From Stratiolaelaps scimitus (Eukaryota > Arthropoda > Arachnida > Mesostigmata > Laelapidae), in contig JABWDB010000013.1 of the NCBI GenBank assembly GCA_019614645.1, forward strand, positions 3,276,501 through 3,340,500: DNA of 64,000 nucleotides, written 5' to 3'. A program made the translations under genes and the position numbers. The notes under the pieces are model-generated. The model ran no database searches. It was not told where the DNA came from and saw only the letters and a list, made by a program, of their open reading frames with translations. This document shows, piece after piece, positions 62,368-64,000 of the stretch. Each line of letters opens with the position of its first letter. Position 1 is the first letter of the stretch.

Positions 62368-62511
62368 GGTAAAGGTGAAGCTTTATTGGTTTATTAAAGG
62401 AACTGCAGTTTTAACAATGCTTAAGTTCTCTTACATGTCACGGGGCTCGAACTTGCGGCCTCTGGCTTTTTATACCCAGAGACCACTCAGCCATCCAAGC
62501 CACCGCGCTGA
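62368..62511 (-). repeat. SINE family C, copy 1 (with tRNA-like head)
   Basis: The minus strand carries an exact box A, TGGCTGAGTGG (62483-62493), and box B-like AGTTCGAGCCC (62443-62453). The head resembles a tRNA of the Leu/Ser type, but the cloverleaf is irregular. The tail follows: GAGAACTTAAGCATTGTTAA, CTGCAGTTCCTTTAATAAACC and AATAAAGC. Boxes A and B would be an internal polymerase III promoter. The tail is shared with 38122-38205 and 40733-40802. Confidence 0.75.
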
Positions 62512-63166
62512 CATTGTATTTGGTATTGTGTTGTATGTTTTTACTTATAGAAAATGCTCTTATTATTGCGCATGTTTTGTTCGTATATTTATTTCTCTAT
62601 ATGGGTGTTATTGTTATATTATTGCATTTGCTCAATAGCACAAAGTTTTGAAGCCTTCGAATCAAATCTACTGCTGTTCGAATGCTCTGTTGTGTCTGCT
62701 GCGCTATTGGGTGACTATTATACACAAAGAAAAAGTAGTATATAAGGACGAAGTCAGACTGTCAACTACGCTAACCACCGGCTGAACAGACCCAACTGGA
62801 TCATTTTTACAGCCGATTATGATCAGGCACCTCAAAGATTGATACGTGGATCCGATGAATTCGCTTACGAAGGCAATACCAATCGTCATCTGAATCATTA
62901 TCAACAAAAACTGGAAGCTTTGCACATGAATAGTGCCAGTATCGAGTGCCGATACTATTAGTCACATCTTATTCCAAACGCTTGTTGGATTCTGCTTTCT
63001 CCCTCTCCTCTTGCTTACAATTTGTTAACTCACAAACTTTCGTTGCTCACCGGTTGTTCATTCTCAGTGGTTTGTCGTACGTCATCGGGACAGCGCCGAG
63101 GGCGGATATGGCTTGATATAATGACTATCAGTGCAGAATATAAATTTGTCGAAATCGAGGTCTAGC
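62512..63166. other. No gene recognised
   Basis: AT-rich spacer. Short frames have no known domain. Confidence 0.4.
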
Positions 63167-63334
63167 ATTTTTGTCTGACTCTCAGCCAACATTTAACGTT
63201 CACGGAATTGCTCTTTGCATTGCTTCGTGGGATGAACCCCTAAATGCAAATATGTAACGGTGGGGATCGAGCCCATGCACCTACGTGTCTCCTCCCGTTG
63301 CCAGGACGCAGACGAATGCACCAGCAGGCCACTG
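63167..63334 (-). repeat. SINE family A, copy 3
   Basis: The best-preserved head of the family. The minus strand reads box A-like AGTGGCCTGCTGGTG (63319-63333), box B GGGCTCGATCCCC (about 63261-63273) and ACCGTTACATATTTGCATTT. Then come ACGAAGCAATG, GAACGTTAAATGTTGGCTGA and a tail hairpin GGCTGA-GAG-TCAG that is interrupted before a short A-run. Confidence 0.8.
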
Positions 63335-63352
63335 GGCTCGACACCTAGGACC

Positions 63353-63373
63353 GATATATATATATATATATAT
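63353..63373. repeat. AT microsatellite
   Basis: (AT)n run between the SINE A copy and the open frame at 63397. Confidence 0.9.
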
Positions 63374-63396
63374 GTTGAGATTAAAGAGAGTGCGGA

Positions 63397-63807
63397 ATGG
63401 CAGTTTCCGTTAAGAGGGTGGTAGACAGGTTAGTCCCAGGCAAAGTCGGCGGAAAAAACGCTTTGGTCATAGGAATTCTTGAGTCCTCCAGCCCCGGTAC
63501 GTTGTCCGGCAACAACAGTGTCCTTAAGATCTTTAAAGATATCTTTGATAATGCTTCCAGAGGGGCGACTCAGATAGAGGAGATCACCCCAGTCATTTAC
63601 TTTTCGAAAGCAAAAAGGACCAACGAAATCCGGAATGCCCTGGAGGCGGCGAGGCTGAGCACAGGCCCGATCGACAGGAAAGTAAGTATCTGCACCGAAT
63701 TTAAGAGTAACAATAGACAGGCCAAAGAGGAGTGCGGGCACAGCTTCACAATAAGGGTTAAGTTGGCGGAGGGACAATCGTTTGCAGACACTCTCAAGGG
63801 GCTTTAG
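63397..63807 (+). CDS. Open frame, possible LINE ORF1 (gag-like) start
   Basis: Starts at an ATG with an in-frame stop just upstream and encodes 136 residues. Unlike the other frames in the window it has balanced, protein-like composition. Its C-terminal end, FTIRVKLAEGQSFADTLKGL, resembles the first strand and helix of the gag-like domain in ORF1 of some non-LTR retrotransposons (VxVKxxEGxTYADxLRxx). It stops there, so the RNA-binding zinc knuckles are missing. It lies 60 bases from a SINE A copy, and the sequence beyond ends in ATT repeats like a LINE tail. Alternatives are a host exon or a non-autonomous element. Confidence 0.4.
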   Translation: MAVSVKRVVDRLVPGKVGGKNALVIGILESSSPGTLSGNNSVLKIFKDIFDNASRGATQIEEITPVIYFSKAKRTNEIRNALEAARLSTGPIDRKVSICTEFKSNNRQAKEECGHSFTIRVKLAEGQSFADTLKGL

Positions 63808-64000
63808 GACCAAATAAGTCCCCCACAAGAAAAAGGCATAAATATATCCAAATTAGGTTGCCTTAATTAAGTATATTATATACATGAGAGATACACGGAG
63901 GTTGGTGTCGTGTGGGGATACAATATTTGTCAATTACATTTTCAATAAATATCATTATTATTATTACCATTATTATATTATTGAATATTATAATCTGCCA
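63808..64000 (+). other. 3-prime region of the 63397 element ending in ATT repeats
   Basis: AT-rich region with TTCAATAAATATC at 63941-63953 followed by imperfect ATT repeats to about 63980. An AATAAA signal just before a simple-repeat tail is typical of a retrotransposon end. The window stops here, so the end of the tail is not certain. Confidence 0.4.

Noticed and set aside
62440..62511. Possible tRNA-Leu or tRNA-Ser gene (perfect A box)
   Set aside because: The cloverleaf is irregular and the sequence continues into a tail shared with two other loci, so it is a SINE head.

Overview
This window looks like nuclear DNA of an animal, most likely an arthropod. The reasons are two decayed mariner transposases, a CR1/Jockey-type non-LTR retrotransposon, several families of tRNA-derived SINEs, and dense AT, GA/CT, ATT and CAG/CTG microsatellites. 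There is no prokaryotic gene layout. I could not fix the species. I found no host protein-coding gene that I can name, and no rRNA gene, functional tRNA gene or CRISPR array. The window is most simply an intergenic or long-intron region.

Layout. GC-rich blocks of about 1 to 5 kb carry CAG/CTG and other triplet runs, GA/CT tracts and G-runs, with many overlapping stop-poor frames. They lie near 1.4-5.7, 9.7-10.5, 12.7-17.0, 18.1-20.8, 22.1-22.8, 28.3-29.5, 30.4-31.8, 36.9-37.9, 42.1-44.9, 49.8-54.9 and 60.6-61.5 kb. They alternate with AT-richer stretches that hold almost all recognisable transposable elements. The GC-rich blocks could contain untranslated exons or regulatory DNA, but nothing in them supports a specific gene. 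Two unusually long stop-free frames (44388-45392 plus, 53373-54470 minus) remain unexplained.

Mobile elements. There is a truncated mariner at 7.9-8.7 kb, a nearly complete but frameshifted mariner at 32.4-33.3 kb (minus), and a LINE with reverse transcriptase motifs A and C at 57.0-58.5 kb (minus). A well-formed open frame of 136 codons at 63.4-63.8 kb resembles the start of a LINE ORF1/gag domain. SINE family A (four copies) and SINE family B (one full-length copy plus two tail fragments) have different tRNA-like heads. Both end in the same small hairpin, GCTGA-loop-TCAGC, followed by an A-run. This suggests that one LINE partner mobilises both. Families C and D are further short repeats; C has a tRNA-like head and may share its 3-prime end with the resident LINE.

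The most informative details are at small scale. Three very short insertions are flanked by perfect 14 or 15 bp direct repeats (12.1, 15.2 and 27.7 kb). They include a tail-only SINE and an insertion that is nothing but poly(A), and look like target-primed events aborted almost at once. A roughly 280 bp foldback sequence at 38.5-38.8 kb could form a long RNA hairpin. Together these suggest a busy, largely undescribed SINE/LINE system in this genome.
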